A stretch of 64,000 nt of DNA, taken from the NCBI GenBank assembly GCA_010279815.1, contig QEOQ01000694.1, forward strand, positions 818,423 through 882,422. Reading direction: 5' to 3'. Source of the DNA: Brachionus plicatilis (taxonomy: Eukaryota > Rotifera > Eurotatoria > Ploima > Brachionidae). The position numbers and the translations under genes are program-made. The notes beneath the pieces were generated by a model. The model was given only the letters and a program-made list of their open reading frames with translations. It had not been told where the DNA came from and did no database searches. Shown here in pieces: positions 37,070 through 48,144 of this stretch (positions within the stretch are counted from its first letter, which is position 1; every line of letters begins with the position of its first letter).

Positions 37070-38640
37070 ATTGTGAATGAAGTTTCGAATTATTATAGGG
37101 AACATGGGTCTAATATTCATCTTCCAAGTCTTGATGCTACCAAAGCGTTTGATAAACTTTGGATAGACGGTTTATTTTTCAAGTTGCTAAAGAAGATTCC
37201 AATACCAATATGGAGTGCATTATTCAATTATTTAAAAAATCCAAAATTATGGTCAAATACGATGGACACTTAAGCTAGCTTATTGATTGTATTGAAGGTG
37301 TTAAACAAGGTGCTGTATTTTCTCCGTACCTTTTTAACTTTCTCATAAATGACTTATTACTAATAAGTTATTTAATAAGAATAAAATTATTTAACAATTT
37401 CTTCTCAGAAGAATGTGATTAAAGTCCAAAACGCGTGGGCCTGGATGCCCGAAAAATGCTAAAAGAGCACTCATCAAACAGTAATTTTACTGTCAGTTAA
37501 CTAAAATTCAATAAATTTACTGAATAAATAAAAATTTTTGCTATTTCTTTTTAATTAATTTACTGAATTGGATTTATTGATTTAATAATATTATATTAAC
37601 TGAACATTTAATTATTTATTTGAAATTATTACTATTATTTTGTATTATTTTACTAAATAAATTTTACTGCAGATTAAAATACTTTTGCTAAGAAAAATCA
37701 ATAGTTTTACTGAATAAATAAATATTTTTGCTATTTCTTTTTAATTAATTTACTGAAGCATATTTACTGATTAGATATACATTATTTTGGCTGACCACAT
37801 AATATTTTATTTTTATTGTTTTATTTTATCACCTTCATGCTGTCAAATTGCTGGAAGTATGTTTCAGTTACGCTAAAATCTGGAAAATGGGTTTTTACCC
37901 GAAAAAATCAGTATATTTTACAATGTCAAACACAAATAAGATAATTGAGACGAACATTACTGTTGAGGGTACTGGTTTGCCATCTGTTAATGGTTTTGAA
38001 TACTTGGGACTGCCAGTTGGAAATAACAAATTTGTGATGGATTTTATTAAAGAAAAATGGAAAAAAGTTGAAAGGAGTTTTTACTCTATTTTAGGTCATG
38101 GAGTTAAGCCTTCAGTTTCAAATTCTAGTCTTATTGTATTCCTATTCAAGCAGTACTGTCAATCTATCTTTAGCCATGTGTTGGATAACATACATATCCC
38201 TAGTGGTATGTTAAAGGAGTTTGATAGCAGACAAAGTATGATAATTAAGCGAATGATTGGCCTAAAAAAGTATGCACATACAACACCTTTGAATGATGCG
38301 CTCAGGTTAGAATCGGTAAGCCAAATTTACTATAAGCACAAGATTTTTTTCTTCGAACAACTCACTAAGGATCCTAGTTGTTTCGATCTATTCTCTTACA
38401 TAAGAGAGAATGTGATCTTCAGGAACATAATTACATCATTTTGTGCTCAATTGAATATTCTTGAGAAGCAATTATACATCAACTGCCTTGACTATTAGCC
38501 GAAAATGGTAAAAGTTCTGATTGAATTCAGCTTTAAATGCCTAAATACTGGCTTAGTGGATTCAATTAAATTTATCATTAAAAAAATTAACAATAGAGTC
38601 AATGAAGAAATTAATATATTTTATTGGTGCAGATTACTAA
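37070..38640 (+). pseudogene. LINE reverse transcriptase, split by an insertion
   Basis: The N-terminal part gives SLDATKAFDKLWIDGLFFKL, then after a frameshift EGVKQGAVFSPYLFNFLIND. The RT then stops and resumes at about 37830 with SPSCCQIA and VCFSYAKIWKMGFYPKKS, VNGFEYLGLPVG, SNSSLIVFLFKQYCQSIFSH and IIKRMIGLKKYAHTTPLN. The FADD block falls in the interrupted segment. About 400 bp of unrelated A/T-rich sequence (37430-37830) containing an internal direct repeat separates the halves. It is dead. Confidence 0.8.
37430..37830. repeat. Insert with 52-bp direct repeat inside the LINE
   Basis: 37516-37567 and 37706-37757 are nearly identical (both contain GCTATTTCTTTTTAATTAAT) with a 190-bp period. 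Near the left edge is the palindrome ACAGTAATTTTACTGT. The block interrupts the RT between conserved domains, so it is an insertion or an internal rearrangement. No transposase. Confidence 0.6.
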
Positions 38641-39079
38641 ATGGTCTTCTTTGAGTAGACTTTGCTCGTGTATAATCTTGTAGATTTATTCAAATATGAT
38701 GTTTTATAATCTTTTTATACGATACTAATTTTTTACTTTTATTTATTTTCTTTTTTATCAAATTTAAATCTTGTCAAAGTGATTTTGAATCAATAAACAA
38801 TAATCAATAATATAATTAGTATCAGAAACTAAAAACTTAAGATTTTTGTGACATTTTTAATATCTTAACTTTTTTTAATATAATTAATTATTTAACTTCA
38901 TTTAAGTCAAATTTGGTATGCTTTTAAAAATAGTCAACTCAATTCTTTGACTTGAGTCTTTTTCAAGTGAATATAAAGAATTCTTCATTTCATTTTTGTA
39001 AATTTAATAATAAATTGATGCAGAGAGATCATTCATTCAATGAAAATAAAGGTGATCTTTATTAAAAGAACTAAATTAT
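38641..39079. other. Intergenic, AT-rich
   Basis: LINE tail and 3' flank of the RRP15 homologue; nothing else recognised. Confidence 0.45.
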
Positions 39080-39590
39080 TTATTTTTTTTTATTTCTTAA
39101 ATTTTTCTTTTTATTTTTTGGTTTTTGTATTTTAATATTTTTTTCCTGTTTGTCGACTTCTTCATCGCTTTGATTTTCAGTCCATTCTTTTATTCCATTT
39201 CCCATAATAAAGTCATCCCTCAGCACACTCCATGATGGTTTATTCTAAAAGATAATTACTAAAAAAAAAGCGTAAAATTGGCAAATAAATTACGCTATTT
39301 TCCGTATCGATTTCATCGTCTTCTTTTAAACGATCCAAAAACGACCCTTTATCTATTGAGCTTAAGATTTTGTCTTTTTTTCGCTCTGAATTTCCAGCCA
39401 CGACTTTCACCTTATTGTCTAAATCTTTTTGTTCCTGATTACAGACATTAAAAAATTTAACAACTCCCCTAAAAAAATATATTTTTTTAAATTACTAAGT
39501 CTTGTTATTATTTTAGTTGTACCTTGTTGCTATTCTGTTGAATATTCGTTCCCGATTCCGATCAAGAACATCACACTTTACTCTTGTCAT
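39080..39590 (-). CDS. RRP15: RRP15-like ribosome biogenesis protein, short N-terminus
   Basis: Exons 39590-39523, 39468-39294 and 39244-39080 (introns 54 and 49 bp). The product carries the RRP15 core: VKCDVLDRNRERIFNRIATR, GVVKFFNVCNQEQKDLDNKV, KGSFLDRL, then PSWSVLRDDFIMGNGIKEW, and a Lys-rich tail. RRP15 acts in the nucleolus in 60S subunit maturation. The vertebrate protein has a further acidic N-terminal region of roughly 100 residues that I cannot find. The frame is open 7 codons upstream of the ATG to an acceptor-like T-tract plus AG at about 39612. Either an upstream exon is hidden, or the gene starts at this ATG and the acceptor is for trans-splicing or a 5'UTR intron. The RAMAC homologue lies 184 bp upstream on the same strand. 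Confidence 0.8.
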
Positions 39591-39774
39591 TATAGAATTA
39601 AATTCTAAAATCTAAAAAAAAAAATTTTATTAATTAATCATATCGATATTTTCAACAAATTTTTTAGAAAAAAATTGAACAATCGTATCAGAAAAAAGAA
39701 AAAAAATTGTTTTAAATTGTTTTAAATAAAGAAAAATTTTCAACAAAAGATTCAAGAATATTTATTATTTATGT

Positions 39775-40158
39775 CTATTTTTGATCATGAAGAGTGCTTG
39801 ATTCTTGGTTTTTTTGGTATTGAGATTCCGGATTTCGCTGGTAGTCATTTTGTTTGAATCTTCGGTTGTCTCCATGATGTGATTCACTACGATCGTATCG
39901 ATTTTTATCCCGGCGATAAGGATGATACGAAGTATGATTTCGGTTACGATGATGATGATGATCGTGTCGACCTCTTCTGTAATTACGGTGGTTATCATCT
40001 TCATAGTAAGATGGTCTTCTTTCAACAATAATTTTCAAAATAGGCGGATTTGGCGGATCCTTGGTAAATGTTTGCATGTACTCCTCGTCATTTTCTGTGT
40101 ATCGATGCTTAAGGTCCGATTCAAGCGACTTCAAAAATTCTTCATCTTGTTTTTGCAT
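39775..40158 (-). CDS. RAMAC: RNMT-activating mini-protein homologue (RAMAC)
   Basis: 127 aa in one exon (human RAMAC 118). Residues 19-27 RYTENDEEY followed by KDPPNPPI match the RNMT-activating domain (FTENDKEY...RPPESPPI in vertebrates). The C-terminal half (about 52-113) is an Arg/His/Tyr/Asn-rich, disordered, RNA-binding-type tail, also as in the family. RAMAC binds the mRNA cap guanine-N7 methyltransferase RNMT and stimulates cap methylation. The ATG is the first in frame. It is followed on the same strand by RRP15 after a short spacer, an unusually close pair for this window. Confidence 0.8.
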   Translation of the reverse strand: MQKQDEEFLKSLESDLKHRYTENDEEYMQTFTKDPPNPPILKIIVERRPSYYEDDNHRNYRRGRHDHHHHRNRNHTSYHPYRRDKNRYDRSESHHGDNRRFKQNDYQRNPESQYQKNQESSTLHDQK

Positions 40159-43100
40159 TTTATTCTATTTAAATAATTTGATTTTTATTCAAAACTAAAA
40201 TAATGTGCTTTGAGTTTTTTATTTATTTTCATTATCAAAACTAGGTTTCATTTTGTATAAGCTTCAAAAAGAATGTCTTATTACTCAGTCAAAATTACAA
40301 TAAATTTATTTTCTTAATATTTTCTAAATTGTTTCAATGTCTCTTTATTTTTTTACTATATTTTTTAATTAGATTCCCATTGTCTTTTATATTGACTAAG
40401 AATTGGTTTTAAGGGCGAAAGTCTGATAAAAGCGAAGTTTAGCTTCAATTTGTGACAGTTAAATTACTATATAACAAAACAGAATGATTTCCTTGACTAA
40501 TTTTCATGATAATAAAATATTTTCCATTTGAAATTTTTAAAGATGGTTTCATCACGCAAGAACCTGCAAGAACCATCACACAAATTATTTAAATTACTTA
40601 AATTAAACATTTGTTTAAATCAAAATTTCATTATTTTCGCAGACATTCTTCATTCAAAATCCGTGAAAATGTTATTATATGAAAAAGTGATGAGATCAAA
40701 AAACGGATTTTTAATTATCTTTTAAAGGATTTTTTTATTAAATTTTTCTTGTTTTTTTTTTTAAATCTGGTTTTTGAAGTTAATCGAATTAATAAATAAA
40801 TAAAAATTTACTTCATCAATTTTATTTTTTATCCCTTAAAAAATTTAAAGAATTTTACGTTCAATTTTAAACTTAAATTCAACTAATATTTAAATAATAT
40901 GAATGAATTCTATAACAAAATCTTTGAAATTCTTTTAAATGATGCTTTTAAATTTAATCAAAAAAATTTGGAAGATAATGTTGATATTTAATGCGACTTT
41001 ATTAGACTTTATAGTTAATTTTGAAAATTTATTATATAAAATTTAAGTTTGGAAAAAAAATTTAGATAAGTAGCTGGTTTTTAAACTGATAAAACTGTTC
41101 AAAGCCTTTAAAACATTAATTTTACATTTATTTTATTTATTGATTTATTTATTTCAATGAACGGTGATTTTAATAAAAATTTAAAAAATAAAATCTAATA
41201 AATAATAAGTTATCTTTTTCAAGTATATTTAACAATACAATACCAGTTTATTGAGCTTCTTCAAAAATAAGCTCTTGAGTTTTAAGATGCTAAAAACGAG
41301 GCTTTCATTTTCAATGACACAAAATCGAGTCTCAAATTTGGTTATTTTAAATTTTGAAATAGACGCAATTGAAGATATAGATCTTGAAGATTTAGTTGGA
41401 ATTTTTTTATTATTTTAAAGAAGAATTTATTTTAGATAGAATTTCGTAAATAATTATAAATAACATTATTTTTTATTCATATTATATTAAAATAATACAC
41501 TAATTAATTAATAGTTAATTATAAACTTTGAAACTATTTAGAGTTTGACTTTGTCACTGGCCTTCTCCAATCATAAATTGATTTATTCAAAAATAAAAAT
41601 GACTCAGAATTTTGACACTAAAATAGGAAAATTTTAAAAAAGCATATATACCTCAAGAAGGATAAAACAAACAAATTAATTTAGTTGAATGATGACCAGA
41701 AGAAATCAACTAGGCCTAAATTTCGCCAGACATTTTAAATCAAGAACCAAGATAAACACAGAAAAATATTTTACTGTAAAAACAAAGCTGTTTGTATTCG
41801 ATCTATAATAAAAAATGGCAAGTTATTGTTGCCGATGCCGAAGTTTCTATTAAATAAAAAAATAGATAAAGGTGTTTTAGGTAGAATTTAATGGAGTCTT
41901 ATATTTTAGTTTAAAAAAATATTTTAATTTACGAATGATGATAACAAAATATAAATAAATTAAATATGGTTGAAGTGGGACAAGAGATAATGTTAAGTGT
42001 TATAAAAAAATTGATCTAAACATGAGTTAATTTATGAGGAATCATGTGGCCTCACATGTAAAAAATCATGCGAAACTTGAAAAATATTAGATATTAATTG
42101 GTGGCTTTAAATATTTATTTATTAATTTCTATTCTAACAAACTTATTATTTGGAACAAACAAAATTTTTGAATTATAAATATTTTAGTCAGAAAATTGAC
42201 TTTTTTCAGTAATAAAAAATAAAATTCTTGACATAATTTAAGCTTAGATTTTCATTCAAATTTTAGTTTTAAAAACTTTAAAAAAAAATTCCAAAAATTC
42301 TTGAATTATTCAATCTAATAATAGCATGGGATTTTAATAATTCAGAATGATTAATTTAATTAATTTTTAATTTAACTCATATTTTATCATGTCATGAAAA
42401 TTTTACCAATTATCTTCTCGATTAGAAAGGCCTTATTTTATGGGAGCATTATTCTTGATCAAAAATATTGTTTGTAGCTAAAACCTGGAGCTGAACCGGC
42501 GAACACGGTGTTTTTTGTATGGACATGAGCAGGAAAAAAATATGAACTTCAAATTCTTCAATTTGAACCATTATATCAAACTGTTTCTTGTAAATTTCAA
42601 AAAACCATGAAATAATTATTTTTATGAAAAATAAACAAGGATTGGTGTTGCAAATTAAAAAATAAGAATAATCTTTAATGTACGAAATAAGTGATTAGTT
42701 CACTGATTTAAACTTTATTTTGTTTTTGAAAATCAAAAAGAACTGGAACAAAATAATTAAAATATATTGAACTCTTTATGCTTATTAATTAAAAAAAGTG
42801 CATTAAAGATATTTCAATTTTTTAAAAAGATAACCGGAAAAACTATCAAAACTCTCTTAAAACTTTCTAAATTTTTTAATACAAACAAATATTATAAAAT
42901 AAAATTGGATTTTTAGAAATCTGATAAATGATATAGAGTATAAAAGGGTGCCAAAGTGACACCGGTCATTTGAGTGTTAAATAAAAAAGAATCGTGCCAT
43001 ATTGAAAAATATCAAATAAGAATTAAATTTTTTCAAAAGTGGGCTATAATAATAGTGCAAGTTCCAAAGATAATGCTGCAATAAATTTTTTATTTTTTGA

Positions 43101-43329
43101 ATAGAAATATTTTTTTAAATAAAGTCTAATTTTATGCACATTTGATTGCCTATTTAAGTATAGAAAAAATCCGTGTCCTTATTTTAGAAATGTCATGTTC
43201 TTGCTTTTACGATAAAAAAAAGTCCGTGTCCCGATTTTAGGGATAAGCAAAAAAATACCAAAAAAAGACTTTTAGCAAAGCCAAATTTTAATTAAAATTT
43301 TTGAAAAAATTTAAATGCAGATCTATATG
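40159..43329. other. Intergenic, AT-rich
   Basis: About 3.2 kb. Short open frames occur (for example 65 codons near 40.5-40.7 kb, plus) but none shows a recognisable domain or splice structure. No RNA gene seen. Confidence 0.4.
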
Positions 43330-43533
43330 ATTTTATTTTTTTTCTTTGAATTACAAAATGTATCCAATGTTGAAATAACATTAAAAAAGTGCGTTGTTTT
43401 TTTCAGTTTCAAATAAAAAATAATTTTAATTTTATTTTGCAAGCGTGATAAACTTTGTTTTTTTAAAAATTTTGATTTTGCGTTTGTGATATGATGACCC
43501 TTAAGGTAATATTTGTAGTTTAAAAAACTACTA

Positions 43534-44790
43534 CAGTCAATAACCGGTTATCGGTAATTTTTTATCCGGAATTTTCGATTATCCGGAATCAATTTTTGGA
43601 CCAGCACTTTTTGATTTTTTACTTTGAACTTTTTAACTTCCTACTTTTTAGGCTTTGAGCTAATTAGAACAGCATTGCTTCCGTATTACTTCCTGTTAAA
43701 CCTTAATATATAAACATAAACGATGTGAGTCATTATGTTATTCTCATTAAAAATGACAAGACCTATCTATCAAGTCCCTAAGCCTCGCAAGAACGCTAGT
43801 AAAAAAGTTATCGATACTCCGATTGCAAAACGCAAGAAGGTTGTTCTTAACTTTGTTCAGCGGGAGGAATTCATCACTAAGAAAAAGAATGGGTACTGCC
43901 CAAAAAAACTTGCGTTAGATTATATGGTTGGCTTGAGTACGATTTACGACATTATCGCCAAAGGTTCAGCAGAACTTAGCAAATTCAGAACAGATAATCC
44001 AGACAGTGCGATCAGATGCACATTTAAGACTTCTAACTATCCGCTATTAGACGAAGCACTCAACTTATGGTTTTACTAAGTTCGAAGCAGCAAAGTGCCA
44101 ATCAACTACGAGACAATTGCCTTTCAAGCAAAGATATTTCAAAGAGAGTTCTATCCAGCCGCCGAAAACTTCAGTGCATCTTCAGGCTACATCCAGAGAT
44201 TCTGCAAACGTCAAGCTTCATGGGGAAAAGCAATCAGCAGACTTTGACGCCGTTGAACCATTCCTCATCAAGATGGAAGAGATTCAAAAAGAATACTCTC
44301 TAGACCAAATTTACAATGCCGAAGAAGGCGATGAGGGTTTCGAATTAATGGACAGCGCAGGCATTATTGAACGAGTCAGAAACCCAGATAGGATTGTGGA
44401 TCAGATGGAAGAGGATGAAGCCGATGTAGAACCGCCCGTTGCAGCAGGTGACGTTAAGAAGGCCGTATTATTGTGCACACAACTCTCAGACTTGATTCAC
44501 AAGATTGGAGGAAGTGAACAAGTACAGGCCCTGTTTGATCTTCAAGTTTTCCTTCGCAACAGACAGTTTGAAGCCAGTACCTACCAATCAACAATCAGCT
44601 TTTAATATTTATTGGTGATATTGTTGTTTTTATTCGTTAATTGTTTCTTTGTTCTAAATAAACACTCTAAATCAATTATCACTGTGTTTACCCCTCTTTT
44701 CGTTAGCAAATCGTGTCCGGAAAATTTATTATCCGGACGACTTTGAAAAAAAAAACTCGAATCTCATTCCGGATTACCGGTTATTGACTG
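43534..44790 (+). mobile_element. Pogo/Tigger-type element, internally deleted
   Basis: 1257 bp with terminal inverted repeats CAGTCAATAACCGGT(T/A)ATC at both ends, flanked by TA at 43532-43533 and 44791-44792, the standard pogo/mariner target duplication. Inner sub-terminal TATCCGG motifs repeat on both sides. The interior codes for a transposase N-terminus and C-terminus without a catalytic core, so it is non-autonomous. Confidence 0.85.
43735..44605 (+). pseudogene. Pogo-type transposase without DDE domain
   Basis: The first frame (43735-44079; probable ATG at 43753, MTRPIYQVPKPRK) gives a basic segment, then a psq/HTH-like region (YCPKKLALDYMVGLSTIYDI). A frameshift leads to a CENPB-type HTH (VPINYETIAFQAKIFQREFY, then ASSGYIQRFCKR). 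A second frameshift leads to SADFDAVEPFLIKMEEIQKE and YSLDQIYNAEE, where an autonomous copy would enter the DDE catalytic domain (DQIYNADETGL). Instead the frame passes directly to the acidic C-terminal part (GFELMDSAGIIERV and LCTQLSDLIHKIGG). The roughly 200-residue catalytic core is deleted. Confidence 0.75.
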
Positions 44791-44954
44791 TATAGCTCTT
44801 TTTTGCATTTTTTTTTAAATTGAGCATTTGTTAAAATGCATCAAACGAACGTCAATTATCACTAAAGTCAAAATTTATAAAGAAAAGAACAAAGTTTTTC
44901 GGGTCCTGTCGGTTAGGTGAACAATGGTTCATCTATTACTGGAAGAATTTTTGT

Positions 44955-45486
44955 TCTCAGGTTTTATAAACCATTAGTTCACCTAATCTAAAAATTGTTC
45001 ATAAAATTTGATATTTTTTCATCTATTTGGAAACAAGTTAAATGTAATATTAAAAAATAAGAAAGATAAAAAAATTATTACATAAAGTCAAACACTGGAA
45101 GGTTGAAAAATTAATTTTGATTTTCTTTATTTTTATTATTTAAGTCTAAAGGTAAAGATTTAAGTAGAGAGGACATTTGGGTATTTGGGATTGTTGAAAG
45201 GGTAATACAAGTTAAACTATATAAGAGCAAATGCTATTTCTAAATCTCCTTCAAATTGAAAAAAAAAACAAAAAATAAAAAACTATTAACTTCAATTGTA
45301 TATCTTTATATCAGTTTCGAGAATTAGGCATTCCATTAAATAGCTTTATTCAATTTATTCACATAATCTGATACCAAATATTAAATTATTTCACCTAATT
45401 TGACATTTGATCACTTAATTCTATTTTGGTTCACCTTTACGTGAACAAAAAAATTAGGTAAACTTATAGTTCACAAAACCCGAGAA
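44955..45486. mobile_element. Short inverted-repeat element Y
   Basis: About 530 bp with imperfect inverted ends of roughly 50 bp: left TTGTTCTCAGGTTTTATAAA continuing CCATTAGTTCACCTAAT (24-bp core at 44960-44983); the right end is the reverse complement of TTGTTCTCGGGTTTTGTGAA plus CTATAAGTTTACCTAAT (core at 45457-45480). No coding capacity and no clear exact target duplication. A third half-copy of the motif lies just left at about 44911-44935. Confidence 0.5.
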
Positions 45487-46595
45487 CAAGAATTGTTTGC
45501 ATAATAGTTTATATGTTTTTATTCTGAAGGTTGGTAGAGGTACATATAAATAAATAAATGGCGTGTGCTAATTAATTGACTAAAATTACTGATTTTTTAC
45601 CAATTTTACTAGATGAATATAAAAATGACTTACATTACATAAAATTACTTAGTTAATTCAAAAATGTTAATTTTTTTTTAAAAATCAAGTTTGATGCTAG
45701 TTTTTTCAATATTTAATTAAATTTAAAAAAAAATAATTTTTTACTTAACTTTTTTAAAAATTTTTATTTATCCTTTGCCTCTATATGAACCAAATTGTAA
45801 TAAGCAAAGAATTATTGAGATCTTAATTGGAAACCAGATTACAGAACTCATACATATTATTCATCAAAATTCATACCATAATATTCTTAATTATCAAAAT
45901 ATTGTTCTAATTCAAAAAAAAATCTAATTGTACGAAACATCCTTCTCTGGGTTAAAAAGATGCTCAAAATCGAGTTAAACGTCTTAATCTGCTGATTTTT
46001 AGATTTTTTAAAGTATAATTATGTTTAATTTATAATTTTAATACGATTTAGAAAAATTAATAAGAATAAAATCAGTTATGCAAATTTAGGAAAAAAAATT
46101 TTTTTTAGTAATTTTAGTTAAAAAATAATAAATCGCCTAAATAAATTAGTTAAAAGTTAAATAAAGAATTTTCAATATTTTTTTCAAATTTGCAAATAAA
46201 AATTAAACTCATTCTATTTCACTAAAGAGTTTAATTTCAAATAAAAAAAATGCTTGAATTATTTACTTAAAATTATTTTTTTATTTGAAACATCGCACTT
46301 CAATGTTAATTCAACATTGGATACATTTTGTAATTCAAACACAAAAAATTAAACCATTTTTTAAGATGTTTTTTTTGTCACAAAATTAACCTTTAAAAAC
46401 AAATTAGGTAAATAAAATGACCAGTGGACCAAAAAAAAAATAACTAGCCTCTTATATCCAAAAGTGTTTCAATGGTTCCACAACTTAACTTGATTGACCA
46501 AGCATCATGTCTTCATTGTGAAGATAACCATATTCAGGATTATAAGTGACATGCATTTATTGGATTATTATTATGTATGGCAACCATCATATCAA
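45487..46595. other. Intergenic with repeat X fragment
   Basis: AT-rich. A third partial copy of repeat X lies at about 46249-46357 in the same orientation as copy 1 (shared blocks ACTTAAAATTATTTTTTT and ATTCAAACACAAAAAA). Confidence 0.5.
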
Positions 46596-46700
46596 ATGAA
46601 TATTTCAAAATATTGTGTAATTTGTTGTTCATTTTGTTGCATTTTGTTACTACAGAAATCGATCTCAGCAAGAAGTCGAATTGATGATAAATCACCGTAA
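46596..46700 (+). CDS. Possible first exon of a small secreted peptide
   Basis: ATG opens MNISKYCVICCSFCCILLL then QKSISARSRIDDKSP and TAA. The first 24 residues have the shape of a signal peptide (polar start, hydrophobic core, small residues before ARS). A donor-like GTAAAT overlaps the stop, so the exon may splice on. No further exon could be joined in frame. It could be chance in this AT-rich DNA. Confidence 0.2.
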   Translation: MNISKYCVICCSFCCILLLQKSISARSRIDDKSP

Positions 46701-47223
46701 ATCAGTTTCCGTCTTATTGATTTCAATGTTAAATACAGTAAAAATAAATCGAAATAGAATATCTGAATCTATCGTCGATTAAAATAGATCTAAAAAGTTA
46801 ATAATGCTCAATTTAATTTAAAATTTTTATCTCAACAAACAATCTTGTACAATCACAAGTCAATCTAGCTGGTAAAATGGATTTGAAATTATTTCTAAGC
46901 GAACAGTTAGAGCTCGTGAATCGAATACTTACAACTTTATTATCATATCTGATATAATTACCTGATAAAGTTTGAATTTAAGATTTCGAATTCCATTTTT
47001 CAAAAATTCATTAAATCGCAACTAATTTGATTAAGTCCAAAATTTGATCATACTTGCTTTCATAGAGCATATGGTTCCATCAGCTCAGCTAATACCATTC
47101 TTCTTATAAATTACAATTCATCTATTTTAAGTTATCTATAATTTCTAAGCCAAATAAAAAAAAATCTTAGCTGAGATTTTAATTAAAAATTAATTGAAAT
47201 TCTCAAATCGAATTGTGCCTACC
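46701..47223. other. Intergenic upstream of the bHLH gene
   Basis: No feature supported. One short frame with MDLKLFLSEQLELVNRIL lies at about 46877, too short to call. Confidence 0.4.
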
Positions 47224-48144
47224 ATGTACCATTTGCCTTATTCCAACATTAGTCAACACGCAGATTCGTCTAGCTACGATTTTAATTACAACACATGCAG
47301 GTCTACAATCAAATCATTTTGCCAAGATACGAATTTTGTAGACGAAGCTTGGAAAACAGAAAACGATCACAAATATCAGAAAAGTATGTTCTACGAAAAT
47401 TATCATCATAATCAACCAGAGATTTATCAAGCTCATTCGAGCCCCAATGGAAAATTTAATACACTTTATCAGCATACAGTAGTAGATAATTTAAATTTTG
47501 AAAACAAATTAAATCAATTTCAAAATAGTGGCTATAGCTTTAAAGATAAACATTTTCAAATAGAAATAAAAGCAGAGCCTAGTTGTGACTATGAGAATAG
47601 TGCCAGGAATCATTGGACTCCTCAGATCGAATCCAACGCTAATTTAAACTCAAGCTACTGTCAATTTTCAAAAGTTTTCTCTGAACAAGACTTTTGTTTT
47701 ATTAACAATGTAAATCAAAAGACAAAAAATGACGAAAAAATCCGAAAGTCTTTTGGCATTGCGGATGAGGCTAGCCAATTCGAGCACAGACACAAATATG
47801 CGGGAAGCAAAGCTAGTGAAGATAGTGAGCTGTTCAGAAATGGTGCTACTTTGCGCGAAAGAAATCGAATGCATGTTTTAAATGATGCCTTTGACGATTT
47901 GAGAAAAATTGTGCCCAAGACTAATCTAAGCGAACATCAGCGTTTATCTAAAATCGCCACACTTCGCCTGGCAATCCAATACATAGCAGGTTTGACAAGC
48001 ATCTTGCAAAAAAGTGGAGGCTGCAAGCCGATCGATCCATCTCTTTTGCCAGCACCACCAAAGCGAAGAAGACGCCGAAAAATTATAAAAAATTCTCCTA
48101 ATGAAACTATTAGTGATAATAATAACCAAAATTTAATTAAATAA
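47224..48144 (+). CDS. bHLH transcription factor (group A)
   Basis: One exon of 306 codons from the first in-frame ATG (context ACCATGT). Residues 1-200 are Asn/Ser/Tyr/His-rich and disordered, with no recognised domain. The bHLH spans about 206-261: basic region [10 protein letters not shown], helix 1 [14 protein letters not shown], loop KTNLSEHQR, helix 2 [21 protein letters not shown]. The RERNR core with Asn/Met in the basic region indicates E-box binding as a heterodimer with an E-protein. Helix 2 resembles bHLHA9 and related mesodermal/neurogenic factors, but I cannot assign a subfamily. The tail has a KRRRRRK nuclear-localisation-type cluster (about 280-287). It is probably a tissue-specification factor. 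Confidence 0.9.
   Translation: MYHLPYSNISQHADSSSYDFNYNTCRSTIKSFCQDTNFVDEAWKTENDHKYQKSMFYENYHHNQPEIYQAHSSPNGKFNTLYQHTVVDNLNFENKLNQFQNSGYSFKDKHFQIEIKAEPSCDYENSARNHWTPQIESNANLNSSYCQFSKVFSEQDFCFINNVNQKTKNDEKIRKSFGIADEASQFEHRHKYAGSKASEDSELFRNGATLRERNRMHVLNDAFDDLRKIVPKTNLSEHQRLSKIATLRLAIQYIAGLTSILQKSGGCKPIDPSLLPAPPKRRRRRKIIKNSPNETISDNNNQNLIK

Larger units (their letters stand above)
43330..44905 (-). repeat. Dispersed repeat X, copy 2, split by a pogo element
   Basis: 43330-43533 and 44793-44905 align to the two parts of copy 1 at 20595-20945 in opposite orientation. The pogo element at 43534-44790 sits exactly at the break, with a TA on each side. Confidence 0.65.
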
